9,079 nt of DNA, taken from positions 1 to 9,079 of the forward strand of contig JACAFA010000216.1 in assembly GCA_013388525.1 (NCBI GenBank), given 5' to 3'. The position numbers were made by a program, and so were the translations under genes. The stretch is from Ignavibacteriaceae bacterium (GTDB lineage Bacteria > Bacteroidota > Ignavibacteria > Ignavibacteriales > Ignavibacteriaceae). Positions within the stretch are counted from its first letter, which is position 1. Each line of letters starts with the position of its first letter. This document shows, one piece after another, positions 1-5,965 of this stretch. The notes beneath the pieces were generated by a model that searched no databases, was not told the origin of the DNA, and was given only the letters and a program-made list of their open reading frames with translations.

Positions 1-536
1 CTTAACTTAAAAATCGTCACCCCATATGCAACCGCAACATTTAATGATTGCTTTATTCCAAACTGTGGAATCTCAATCGAAAAATCACACATATCCAAAA
101 TCTCTTGTGATACTCCTGTAATTTCATTACCAACAACAAGACACAACGGAAAAATATCTTTCATTAATTCATAATACGGAAAACTTTTATCTGTCAATTC
201 AAGTGCACAAACTTTTATTCCATCATCTTTCATTTTTCTGATAACTTCTTTCGGATCTTTTATGTATTCCCATTTCACACTTTCTGTTGAGCCTAACGAT
301 GTCTTTAAAACATCTTTATTGCCTGTTGGTAAATCAGGGTGAGGTGGATATGGAGTGTAACCACAAAGATAAAGTTTTTCAATCATCGCTCCATCCGATG
401 TTCTGAATATCGAACCAACATTGTAAGAACTTCTTATGCTATTCAGCACAACATAAACTGGAAGCTTTTTTACTTTATGAAGTGAATCAAGTGTACTTCT
501 GTTCTTTGCTATTTCATCGTGAGTAAGTTTTTTCAA
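1..536 (-). CDS. SpoU/TrmH-family RNA 2'-O-methyltransferase, partial at 3' end
   Basis: 178 codons are visible, read right to left; the stop lies beyond the left edge. All three SpoU (SPOUT class, trefoil-knot) motifs are present. Motif 1, near residues 32-48, is NSIRSSYNVGSIFRTSDGA with the conserved Asn, Arg and Gly. Motif 2, near 133-147, is LVVGNEITGVS. Motif 3, near 158-174, is IPQFGIKQSLNVAVAYGV. The family uses S-adenosylmethionine to methylate a ribose 2'-OH in tRNA or rRNA; the target base cannot be told from sequence. Short forms of about 175-180 residues lacking an RNA-binding extension are common in Bacteroidota, so only a few residues should be missing. No in-frame ATG occurs before the motif 1 region. 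TTG at 536-534 is chosen because AGAGG lies 9 bases upstream, inside the end of rlmN. The gene follows rlmN by one base and is probably co-transcribed with it. The family call is sure; the substrate is unknown. Confidence 0.93.
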   Translation of the reverse strand, partial: MKKLTHDEIAKNRSTLDSLHKVKKLPVYVVLNSIRSSYNVGSIFRTSDGAMIEKLYLCGYTPYPPHPDLPTGNKDVLKTSLGSTESVKWEYIKDPKEVIRKMKDDGIKVCALELTDKSFPYYELMKDIFPLCLVVGNEITGVSQEILDMCDFSIEIPQFGIKQSLNVAVAYGVTIFKL

Positions 537-537
537 T

Positions 538-1620
538 TTAAAAAGCCTCTTTACTTAGGAAAGGGGTTTGAGGATAGGCAAGTTGTCCACAAGCAGCAGC
601 GATATCATCTCCCTGAGTATTGCGTACCATAACAGTGATATTTTTCTCTCTTAACTTTTCTGCAAACTTTTGAATTCTTTCCATAGGAGTTGATCTGAGT
701 TTACCAGCTAATCCTGATGGATTCATATGTTCAAGCGAGTTGAAAGGTATAATATTCAACTTACTTGGCAGTGAGCTCATCAATCTTGCAAGTGCTTTGA
801 TATCTTCATCGCGGTCGTTTACTCCATCGAGCATCACATATTCAAACGTAATCCTTGAGCTGGTTTTTTTAGCGTAACTTTTTAATGATTCAATATTTTC
901 TTTCAGTGAATACTTTTTATTTATCGGCATTATTTTATTTCTTATTTCCTCAAAGCAAGAGTGGAGAGAAAATGCAAGTTTAACTTTTAATCCTGTATCT
1001 TCCAGCTCTTTTATTTTGGGTGCGATGCCTGCAGTCGATACTGTAATTTTTTTAAGACTGATTCCGGTAGTTAATTCTTCTGCAAAAATCTCAAGTGATT
1101 TTACTGTTTCTTTGAAATTGAGAAGCGGTTCACCCATTCCCATATAAACAATATTCGTTATATCACTTTCTTTATAATCTTTACTTGCAAGTTTGAACTG
1201 ATCAAATATTTCTCCGGCAGTAAGATTTTTTTTGTATCCCATTAATCCGGTTGCACAAAATTTACAATCGAGCGGACAGCCAACCTGAGTGGAAATGCAA
1301 AGTGTTGTTCTTTTCTTTTCAGGAATAACAACTGATTCAATTTTATTCCCTTCACTCGTTTCGAAAATATATTTTATTGTTCTTGTGGAAGGTGAAATTT
1401 CACTTGTTGAATAACGAAGTGTATCAATAATGAATTTTTCTGCAAGTCTGTTTCTGAGAGATTTTGGCAGGTTATTCATTTCACTAAAATTATCAACCAT
1501 ATCTCCGTACATCCACTTAAAAACCTGTTCGGCTCTGAACACGGGCTCACCTTCAGAAAGAAAATATTCTTTTAGTTCCGGAAGAGTAAATCCTTTTATT
1601 GTCTGTTTTTCTTTAATCAC
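538..1620 (-). CDS. rlmN: 23S rRNA (adenine(2503)-C(2))-methyltransferase RlmN
   Basis: A radical SAM enzyme that methylates C2 of A2503 in the 23S rRNA peptidyl-transferase centre; the E. coli homologue also methylates A37 of some tRNAs. The 360 residues are the usual length. The N-terminal helical region contains FRAEQVFKWMY (28-38). The radical SAM CxxxCxxC motif is C115, C119 and C122, followed by CATGLMGYKKNLTAGEI. MGMGEPLLN (160-168) is the SAM-binding GEP-type segment. The C-terminal GDDIAAACGQLA (338-348) supplies C344, equivalent to the methyl-carrying cysteine (C355 in E. coli). The first in-frame ATG is residue 37, inside conserved sequence, so the GTG at 1620-1618 is taken as the start; there is no clear ribosome binding site, only GGATT just before it. 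A promoter-like TATTTTTG ends five bases upstream, so the transcript may be leaderless. It is followed within one base by the SpoU methyltransferase gene, giving a two-gene RNA-modification operon. Confidence 0.97.
   Translation of the reverse strand: MIKEKQTIKGFTLPELKEYFLSEGEPVFRAEQVFKWMYGDMVDNFSEMNNLPKSLRNRLAEKFIIDTLRYSTSEISPSTRTIKYIFETSEGNKIESVVIPEKKRTTLCISTQVGCPLDCKFCATGLMGYKKNLTAGEIFDQFKLASKDYKESDITNIVYMGMGEPLLNFKETVKSLEIFAEELTTGISLKKITVSTAGIAPKIKELEDTGLKVKLAFSLHSCFEEIRNKIMPINKKYSLKENIESLKSYAKKTSSRITFEYVMLDGVNDRDEDIKALARLMSSLPSKLNIIPFNSLEHMNPSGLAGKLRSTPMERIQKFAEKLREKNITVMVRNTQGDDIAAACGQLAYPQTPFLSKEAF
546..550 (-). promoter_or_regulatory. Ribosome binding site deciding the TTG start of the SpoU methyltransferase
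   Basis: On the minus strand AGAGG sits 9 bases before TTG at 536-534, inside the last codons of rlmN. No ATG or GTG is available between the upstream in-frame stop (557-555) and the first conserved motif, so this site supports the TTG start and coupling to rlmN. Confidence 0.55.
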
Positions 1621-1624
1621 AATC

Positions 1625-1655
1625 CAAAAATAGTCTATCTGGTTCCTTTTGACAA
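1625..1655 (-). promoter_or_regulatory. Candidate Bacteroidota-type promoter for rlmN
   Basis: On the minus strand TTG (1655-1653) is followed after 20 bases by TATTTTTG (1632-1625), a full match to the TAnnTTTG -7 box with the expected 19-21 base spacing to a TTG/TTTG -33 element. Transcription would begin roughly at the GTG start codon at 1620, implying a leaderless or nearly leaderless message. Such boxes can arise by chance in AT-rich DNA; the placement and spacing are what make this one credible. Confidence 0.45.
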
Positions 1656-1689
1656 TACAGCTAAAAGGCGGTTAAACTTTTAAAAATTC

Positions 1690-1721
1690 TTTGTCTTAGA
1701 TTTTTTAATACAGTATTTTTG
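1690..1721 (+). promoter_or_regulatory. Candidate Bacteroidota-type promoter for the acyl-CoA dehydrogenase gene
   Basis: TTTG (1690-1693), a 20-base spacer and TATTTTTG (1714-1721) match the TTTG-N19-21-TAnnTTTG pattern exactly. A start near 1728 would give a 5' leader of about 55 bases before the ATG at 1785. It faces away from the equivalent rlmN promoter in the same 164-base gap. The call rests on sequence match only. Confidence 0.45.
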
Positions 1722-1784
1722 AAGTGAAAAATAATTCATCTCCATTATGTATATAACTAATCACAGAAATCAACGGGGTAAAAA

Positions 1785-2930
1785 ATGAATTTTGAATTTA
1801 CTGAAGAACAGTTAATGATACAGGAATCCGCACGCGATTTTGCTCAAAACGAAATAGCACCCTCTGCAATTGACCGCGATATTAAAGCTGAATTCCCAAA
1901 TGACATTGTTAAAAAATTAGGTGAACTCGGGTTTTTAGGTATGATGGTTTCACCTGATTACGGCGGTGCCGGTATGGATACCATCAGTTACGTGCTTGCG
2001 ATGATTGAGATTTCTAAAGTTGATGCAAGCGTCGGTGTAATAATGTCAGTCAACAACTCACTCGTTTGCTGGGGACTTGAGGAATATGGCTCTGATTACT
2101 TAAAGCAAAAATATTTAACACCTCTTGCAAAAGGTGAAAAACTTGGTGCTTTTGCTCTTTCCGAACCCGAAGCCGGAAGCGATGCAACACAGCAGCATAC
2201 ACTTGCAGAAAGAGACGGCGATTTTTTTGTTCTGAACGGAATGAAGAATTGGATTACAAATGGAACAACTGCTGATTATTACCTTGTGATGGCACAAACT
2301 GATAAAGCTAAAGGTCATAAAGGTATAACTACTTTCCTCGTTGAAAAGGGAACTCCTGGCTTTGGTCATGGGAAAAAAGAAGATAAACTTGGTATCAGAA
2401 GCTCTGATACCTGTTCATTGACATTTGAGAATTGCAGAGTTCCGAAAGAAAATATTGTCTGGGAAGAAGGTAAAGGCTTTAACTTTGCGATGAACACACT
2501 TAACGGTGGAAGAATCGGAATTGCTGCACAGGCTCTTGGTATTGCCGAAGCTTCACTTGAAGCTGCACTGAAATACTCGAAAGAACGAAAAGCATTCGGT
2601 AAAGAAATTGCCAATCTTCAGGCGATTCAGTTTAAACTTGCGGATATGGCAATGAAACTTGATGCAGCTAAACTGTTAACTTTCAAAGCTGCTGCATTGA
2701 AGGACGCACATAAAAAATATTATGCAGAAGCTGCAATGGCAAAACTATATGCATCAACCATTGCTGTAGAATGTGCGCTTGAAGCTATCCAGGTTCACGG
2801 CGGTTATGGTTATGTTCGTGAATATCTGGTTGAAAGATATCTTCGAGATGCAAAAATTACAGAAATATATGAAGGGACTTCAGAGATTCAGAGAATCGTT
2901 ATAGCAAGGTCATTGCTTGATGCAAAGTAA
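1785..2930 (+). CDS. Acyl-CoA dehydrogenase (short-chain/butyryl-CoA type)
   Basis: An FAD flavoenzyme that introduces the alpha,beta double bond into acyl-CoA, passing electrons to electron-transfer flavoprotein. The 381 residues are full length for a soluble homotetrameric member. The N-terminal alpha domain begins with FTEEQLMIQESARDFA. ACAD signature 1 is FALSEPEAGSD (123-133) and is followed by the FAD-contacting WITNG (156-160). GGRIGIAAQALGIAEASLEA lies at 241-260. Signature 2 spans 336-368 and includes QVHGGYGYVREYL and IYEGTSEIQ. E363 in YEGTSEIQ occupies the catalytic base position of short-chain and butyryl-CoA dehydrogenases. GGGG at 1775-1778 lies 6 bases before the ATG as a possible ribosome binding site. 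No ETF or other beta-oxidation genes are next to it, so chain-length preference and pathway (fatty acid or branched-chain amino acid breakdown) remain inferred. The next gene starts 32 bases on without an obvious terminator, so read-through is possible. Confidence 0.96.
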   Translation: MNFEFTEEQLMIQESARDFAQNEIAPSAIDRDIKAEFPNDIVKKLGELGFLGMMVSPDYGGAGMDTISYVLAMIEISKVDASVGVIMSVNNSLVCWGLEEYGSDYLKQKYLTPLAKGEKLGAFALSEPEAGSDATQQHTLAERDGDFFVLNGMKNWITNGTTADYYLVMAQTDKAKGHKGITTFLVEKGTPGFGHGKKEDKLGIRSSDTCSLTFENCRVPKENIVWEEGKGFNFAMNTLNGGRIGIAAQALGIAEASLEAALKYSKERKAFGKEIANLQAIQFKLADMAMKLDAAKLLTFKAAALKDAHKKYYAEAAMAKLYASTIAVECALEAIQVHGGYGYVREYLVERYLRDAKITEIYEGTSEIQRIVIARSLLDAK

Positions 2931-2931
2931 A

Positions 2932-2958
2932 TTTTAGAAATCAATAAAAATTCTAAAA
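2932..2958. repeat. 8-bp perfect inverted repeat before the MNT/HEPN operon
   Basis: TTTTAGAA (2932-2939) and TTCTAAAA (2951-2958) are perfect inverted copies separated by 11 bases, filling almost the whole 32-base gap and ending 5 bases before the ATG at 2963. There is no following T-tract on the plus strand, so it does not look like a standard terminator. It could be an operator used by the downstream toxin-antitoxin pair or a weak AT-rich hairpin. Its role is unproven. Confidence 0.4.
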
Positions 2959-2962
2959 CTTT

Positions 2963-3277
2963 ATGAATAAAAATTTTTTCTCAGGACTTGTAAAAAAAAC
3001 TATTCAAAAAATAGAACCGGATGCCGAGATATTCCTTTATGGTTCAAGATCCCGAAATGAAAGTACTGCTGATTCTGATTGGGACTTTCTGATATTGGTT
3101 GATGGTAAACTGGATGATAACCGAATAGATAGAATACGTCATCAAATTTATGAACTAGAGTGGGAATATGGTGAGGTTATTTCTTCCATTATTCGTACTC
3201 GTGACCAATGGAATAGTCCGTTATTTAAACAAATGCCTTTTTATCAGAATATTATGCAGGATGGAATTAGGCTTTGA
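2963..3277 (+). CDS. Minimal nucleotidyltransferase (MNT), putative antitoxin of an MNT/HEPN pair
   Basis: 104 residues forming a polymerase-beta-like minimal nucleotidyltransferase. The hallmark GSx10DxD is complete: GSR at 27-29 and SDWD at 38-41, with D39 and D41 as metal ligands and E71 (in WEYGEVISS) a candidate third carboxylate. In characterised type VII systems (MntA-HepT) the MNT enzyme neutralises the HEPN RNase by transferring AMP to a tyrosine. The intact motif predicts catalytic competence here, but activity is inferred. There is no recognisable ribosome binding site before the ATG, and a perfect 8-bp inverted repeat sits directly upstream. The stop codon overlaps the TTG start of the HEPN gene (TTGA), as usual for this pair. 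The alternative is a chromosomal MNT/HEPN pair with a housekeeping role rather than an addiction module. Confidence 0.88.
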   Translation: MNKNFFSGLVKKTIQKIEPDAEIFLYGSRSRNESTADSDWDFLILVDGKLDDNRIDRIRHQIYELEWEYGEVISSIIRTRDQWNSPLFKQMPFYQNIMQDGIRL

Positions 3278-3669
3278 CAAATTGGGATAAAGATTTAATT
3301 GTGTATAGGTTGTCTCGTGCCAACGAAACTATGGAAGATGCTCGTATTCTCGCAAGATCAGAACGTTGGGATGCTTGTGTGAACAGACTTTACTATGCTT
3401 GTTTTTATGCTGTAACAGGTTTGCTAATGCTTGATGGACTATCTTCGTCAAAGCATACTGGTGTTCGTAGCCTGTTTAATAAACATTACGTTAAATCCGA
3501 AAAAGTTTCCAAAAAGTTAGCAAGCATATACAATGATCTTTTTGAAAGACGTCAGGAGGTTGATTACATAGACTTTACAAACTTTAGCAAAGAACAAGTT
3601 CTTCCGTTAATTGCGAAAGCTGAGGAGTTCATCACAGTTATTTCAAGATTGATTGAAGAAAGAAAGTGA
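3274..3669 (+). CDS. HEPN-domain protein, putative toxin partner of the MNT gene
   Basis: 131 residues, all-helical, matching the small HEPN family that pairs with MNT proteins. Recognisable parts are YRLSRANETMEDARIL (11-26), the conserved NRLYYACFYAVTGLLML (37-53), SSKHTGVRSLFNKHYV (58-73) and ERRQEVDYIDF (91-101). HEPN RNases normally use an Rx4-6H motif; here the matching place reads RRQEVDY (92-98) with Asp-Tyr and no histidine, the form seen in many members of this subfamily. RNase activity is therefore not assured, though Y98 could still be a modification site. TTG at 3274 is chosen because it overlaps the MNT stop (TTGA) and gives the family's usual N terminus; a GTG at 3301 is the only nearby alternative. 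Its own stop overlaps the GTG start of the YidD-like gene (GTGA), tying the pair to the envelope genes downstream. Confidence 0.85.
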   Translation: MTNWDKDLIVYRLSRANETMEDARILARSERWDACVNRLYYACFYAVTGLLMLDGLSSSKHTGVRSLFNKHYVKSEKVSKKLASIYNDLFERRQEVDYIDFTNFSKEQVLPLIAKAEEFITVISRLIEERK

Positions 3670-4130
3670 GAATTGTCTTAAAATACTCAGTCTTCCTCAT
3701 TATTGTATTTTCATTGAACATATTATGCCAGACTGATTATCTCAAATCGCGAAAAGCAGATGTCTCCTACGAAAAGCAAATTCATAACCAGGAAAGAGAC
3801 TATTCATTCGAAGCTGATAACGCTGGTGAATTTATAATAAAGACATTTACTAATGCATATTGGTTTTTTATCTCCGATGTTGATGGAGATAATTGCCCGT
3901 TTCGTCCATCGTGCTCTGCATTTCTTCTGCAATCAATAAACGAAACAAATATCTTTCAGGCTTCGCTGATGTTCTTTGATAGATTTACCCGTGATATGAA
4001 TATTGCAAAAGGACGTGATCATTATCCAAGAGTAAGTGCCGGTTACTACTACGATCCTCCGGTGAATTATACTTTAAATCAGGGAAGAATTAATTATCTG
4101 CCTCCCAAATTTATTATTGCTGATGAATGA
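3666..4130 (+). CDS. YidD-like protein with an N-terminal signal/anchor segment
   Basis: The core at about residues 60-132 matches the YidD family (membrane protein insertion efficiency factor). It has AYWFFIS (64-70), then CPFRPSCSAF (77-86) in place of the usual CRFxPTCSxY, conserved C77 and C83, a helical FFDRFTRD (103-110), and YYYDPP (127-132) in place of the terminal DPV. Ordinary YidD is 70-90 residues, acts on the cytoplasmic face of the membrane and assists YidC. This one has 154 residues, with a hydrophobic N-terminal segment (VLKYSVFLIIVFSLNIL, 4-20) followed by CQ. That looks like a signal peptide or anchor and would place the domain on the far side of the membrane; C21 does not make a canonical lipobox. 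Start is GTG at 3666, overlapping the HEPN stop; its stop overlaps the next start (ATGA). Family membership is fairly sure, location and function are inferred. Confidence 0.75.
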   Translation: MRIVLKYSVFLIIVFSLNILCQTDYLKSRKADVSYEKQIHNQERDYSFEADNAGEFIIKTFTNAYWFFISDVDGDNCPFRPSCSAFLLQSINETNIFQASLMFFDRFTRDMNIAKGRDHYPRVSAGYYYDPPVNYTLNQGRINYLPPKFIIADE

Positions 4131-4972
4131 GAAAATTTTTATCAATTTATTTTCTGATTCCACTTTCAGCTTTATCTCAATCAACATCCTTTGACTTTCA
4201 CTCACCGGCAAACATAAAAAAATTCGCCGATCATCTTTTTTGCGAAAGTGATTATCTACGTGCAGCTGAGCAGTATGAACTCATAGGCAATAATCTGAGT
4301 AACGATACGATTACTTTTAAAAGAATGATATGTTATTCAAACCTTGAATTGTATCAACAATCAAATAATATTTTCACTGAATTATCGGATAGATCAAAAT
4401 TTTTTAATTATGCGTATTTACTTTCATTAAAAAATAATCTGCTTATTAAACCACAGCCATTAATCACCTCAAAAGTGGTTGTACTTGATTCTTTACATTT
4501 TCAGAATTTGAATAAACTTATCACAATTTCAATGCTTTATGATCCTCAATTTGATATAGCAAAAGAAGAATTTCTTAGTTCGTTTGATTTTAGCGAGCAA
4601 AATACAGTTTCATTATTTTATGATTATAAAGTGGAACCACCATACAAAAGTTCTGCACTAGCGGGAATTCTGTCAGCAGTAATTCCGGGCAGTGGTAAAA
4701 TGTATGTTGGTGAGTGGGGTGATGGGATCACTGCATTTTTAGTTACAGGTTTATTAGCTTTTCTGGCTTATGATAATTTCCGTGCAGATCACTCAACGCG
4801 TGCCTGGATATTCACCGGACTCGGTGCTTTCTTCTATGCAGGAAATATTTACGGCTCAATAGCATCTGCACAGATTTTTAATGCAAGAATTGATTTTGAA
4901 TTCAACGATGGATTAAAATTATTTCTTGAAAAGAAAAATTATTTTTTACCTGAATATGACTTCTGTAAGTAA
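4127..4972 (+). CDS. Envelope protein with helical-repeat N-terminal half and C-terminal PGxG membrane domain (paralog 1)
   Basis: 281 residues, not a named family I can assign with certainty. It has a signal peptide (MRKFLSIYFLIPLSALSQ). A helical, TPR-like stretch at about 27-150 contains FADHLFCESDYLRAAEQYEL and FKRMICYSNLELYQQSNNIF. The hydrophobic C-terminal region (177-250) holds IPGSGKMYVGE (186-196), a hydrophobic stretch ITAFLVTGLLAFLAY (201-215) and FFYAGNIYGSI (235-245). This C-terminal layout resembles the small membrane hairpin domains with a PGxGQxYxG motif found in DUF5683/TM2-like proteins of Bacteroidota. The next gene has the same architecture and the same two motifs, so the two are tandem paralogs. 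The ATG overlaps the stop of the YidD-like gene (ATGA) and there is no separate ribosome binding site, so translation is likely coupled. Cysteines at 39, 69 and 280 are not in a known motif. Confidence 0.7.
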   Translation: MRKFLSIYFLIPLSALSQSTSFDFHSPANIKKFADHLFCESDYLRAAEQYELIGNNLSNDTITFKRMICYSNLELYQQSNNIFTELSDRSKFFNYAYLLSLKNNLLIKPQPLITSKVVVLDSLHFQNLNKLITISMLYDPQFDIAKEEFLSSFDFSEQNTVSLFYDYKVEPPYKSSALAGILSAVIPGSGKMYVGEWGDGITAFLVTGLLAFLAYDNFRADHSTRAWIFTGLGAFFYAGNIYGSIASAQIFNARIDFEFNDGLKLFLEKKNYFLPEYDFCK

Positions 4973-5798
4973 AATATTTTATATCATATTAATGGTGCTG
5001 ATTGCAACAGCGAATTTATTTGCACAGGATTCATTTGCTGAACAATTTAATTATGCAAAAAGATTATATGATGAAGAAAAGTATTTTGATGCGGTTACTG
5101 AATTCAAACGTCTTTTGTTTTTTAATGACAACGATGCTTACAATTATGAAGCTAATCTACTTACGGGATTAAGCTATAAAAATGGTGCAATGTTCTCAGA
5201 GGCAATTCAGCACTTTACATTAGCGGAATTATATTCAAGGAATACAGAAGAAGTTTTTAATTCAAGGCTGGAAATAATTAAAATTAACATACTAAGAAGA
5301 ACCATCGGACGTGCACTTTTATTACTAGACTCATTACAGAGTGATTCGAGGTTTGCTGATAAAGGGAATGATATAAATTACTGGCGCGGCTGGGCGTATA
5401 TTTTTTCAGATGATTGGGAAAGCGCAGCACAATATTTTTCGCTAGTAAAACCTGATCATCAGCTTGCACTTTTTTGTGATTCACTTTATAATGATCTCTA
5501 CAGTCCTCAACTTGCAAGAGCTTTATCAATAATTCCCGGAGCGGGACAGTTTTACACAGGTGAATATGTTAGTGGCTTGATATCTATTGGCTGGAATGTG
5601 CTTTGGGGCTATCTTACTATCAACGCATTTATGGAAGACAGAGTTTTCGATGGTTTTGTTATCGGAACTCTATTGTGGTGGAGATTTTATTCAGGCAATA
5701 TTCAGAATGCAGAAAAGTTCGCTATTGAAAAAAATCTTGAAAAAACAAACTCGGCTTTGCGTTTTCTTCAGAATAATTTTAATGGCAGAAAGCCTTAA
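4956..5798 (+). CDS. Envelope protein with TPR-like N-terminal half and C-terminal PGxG membrane domain (paralog 2)
   Basis: 280 residues from the ATG at 4956. That start gives a clean signal peptide (MTSVSKIFYIILMVLIATAN, then LFAQ with cleavage expected near there) and a 17-base overlap with the preceding gene. The frame is also open from a TTG at 4926, but starting there would put ten extra residues before the signal peptide. Residues 25-175 are helical and repeat-like, with TPR-type pairs such as FNYAKRLYDEEKYFDAVTEF (31-50) and LLTGLSYKNGAMFSEAIQHF (68-87), plus GWAYIFSDDWESAAQYF (145-161). The C-terminal domain carries IPGAGQFYTGEYVSG (193-207) and WRFYSGN (242-248). These align with PGSGKMYVGE and FYAGN of the preceding gene. 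Such proteins could act as periplasm-facing scaffolds with a membrane-inserted C-terminal hairpin. That is inference; no enzyme motif is visible. It is the last gene of the overlapping run. Confidence 0.72.
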   Translation: MTSVSKIFYIILMVLIATANLFAQDSFAEQFNYAKRLYDEEKYFDAVTEFKRLLFFNDNDAYNYEANLLTGLSYKNGAMFSEAIQHFTLAELYSRNTEEVFNSRLEIIKINILRRTIGRALLLLDSLQSDSRFADKGNDINYWRGWAYIFSDDWESAAQYFSLVKPDHQLALFCDSLYNDLYSPQLARALSIIPGAGQFYTGEYVSGLISIGWNVLWGYLTINAFMEDRVFDGFVIGTLLWWRFYSGNIQNAEKFAIEKNLEKTNSALRFLQNNFNGRKP

Positions 5799-5951
5799 AA
5801 TTTTCAAATAAATCAGTAAAGGGCATAATAAAATTCATCTTTGGCAACAATTAGACTTGTTGAGGATAAGATTTTTTATAAATTTCAGTTGAACTTTTCA
5901 GAAAATTATCCTGTTCTTATAAATAGGAATTCAAAAATAGAATTAAATCTT

Positions 5952-5958
5952 AAAGGAG
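5952..5958 (+). promoter_or_regulatory. Strong Shine-Dalgarno site of the ferredoxin gene
   Basis: AAAGGAG lies 7 bases before the ATG at 5966. It is the best ribosome binding site in the window, contrasting with the weak or absent sites before most neighbours, and fits an abundant small electron carrier. Confidence 0.7.
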
Positions 5959-5965
5959 TACCGTT

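Noticed and set aside
1430..1633. Plus-strand open frame of 67 codons opposite rlmN
   Set aside because: It lies antisense to the conserved N-terminal domain of rlmN, has no family-like motif and no ribosome binding site.
2115..2614. Two minus-strand open frames inside the acyl-CoA dehydrogenase gene
   Set aside because: The sense strand encodes unmistakable ACAD signatures across this stretch; the reverse frames are low in motif content and overlap each other.
4926..4955. Longer N terminus for the second envelope paralog starting at TTG 4926
   Set aside because: It would add ten residues ahead of a signal peptide that begins properly at the ATG at 4956 and would deepen the overlap with the preceding gene; there is no ribosome binding site to favour it.
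5587..5811. Out-of-frame 74-codon open frame overlapping the end of the second envelope paralog
   Set aside because: It shadows the conserved PGxG/FYxGN region of the real gene and shows no recognisable features of its own.
5845..5862. CAACAA/TTGTTG inverted repeat followed by a T-run, as a terminator of the envelope operon
   Set aside because: The stem is only 6 bp with few G-C pairs, and the T-run starts nine bases after it, so it does not fit an intrinsic terminator. It may be chance.
5889..5923. Sigma70-like TTGAAC and TATAAA boxes before the ferredoxin gene
   Set aside because: The spacing is 23 bases, too long for a sigma70 promoter, and no full TAnnTTTG box is present either, so no ferredoxin promoter is claimed.
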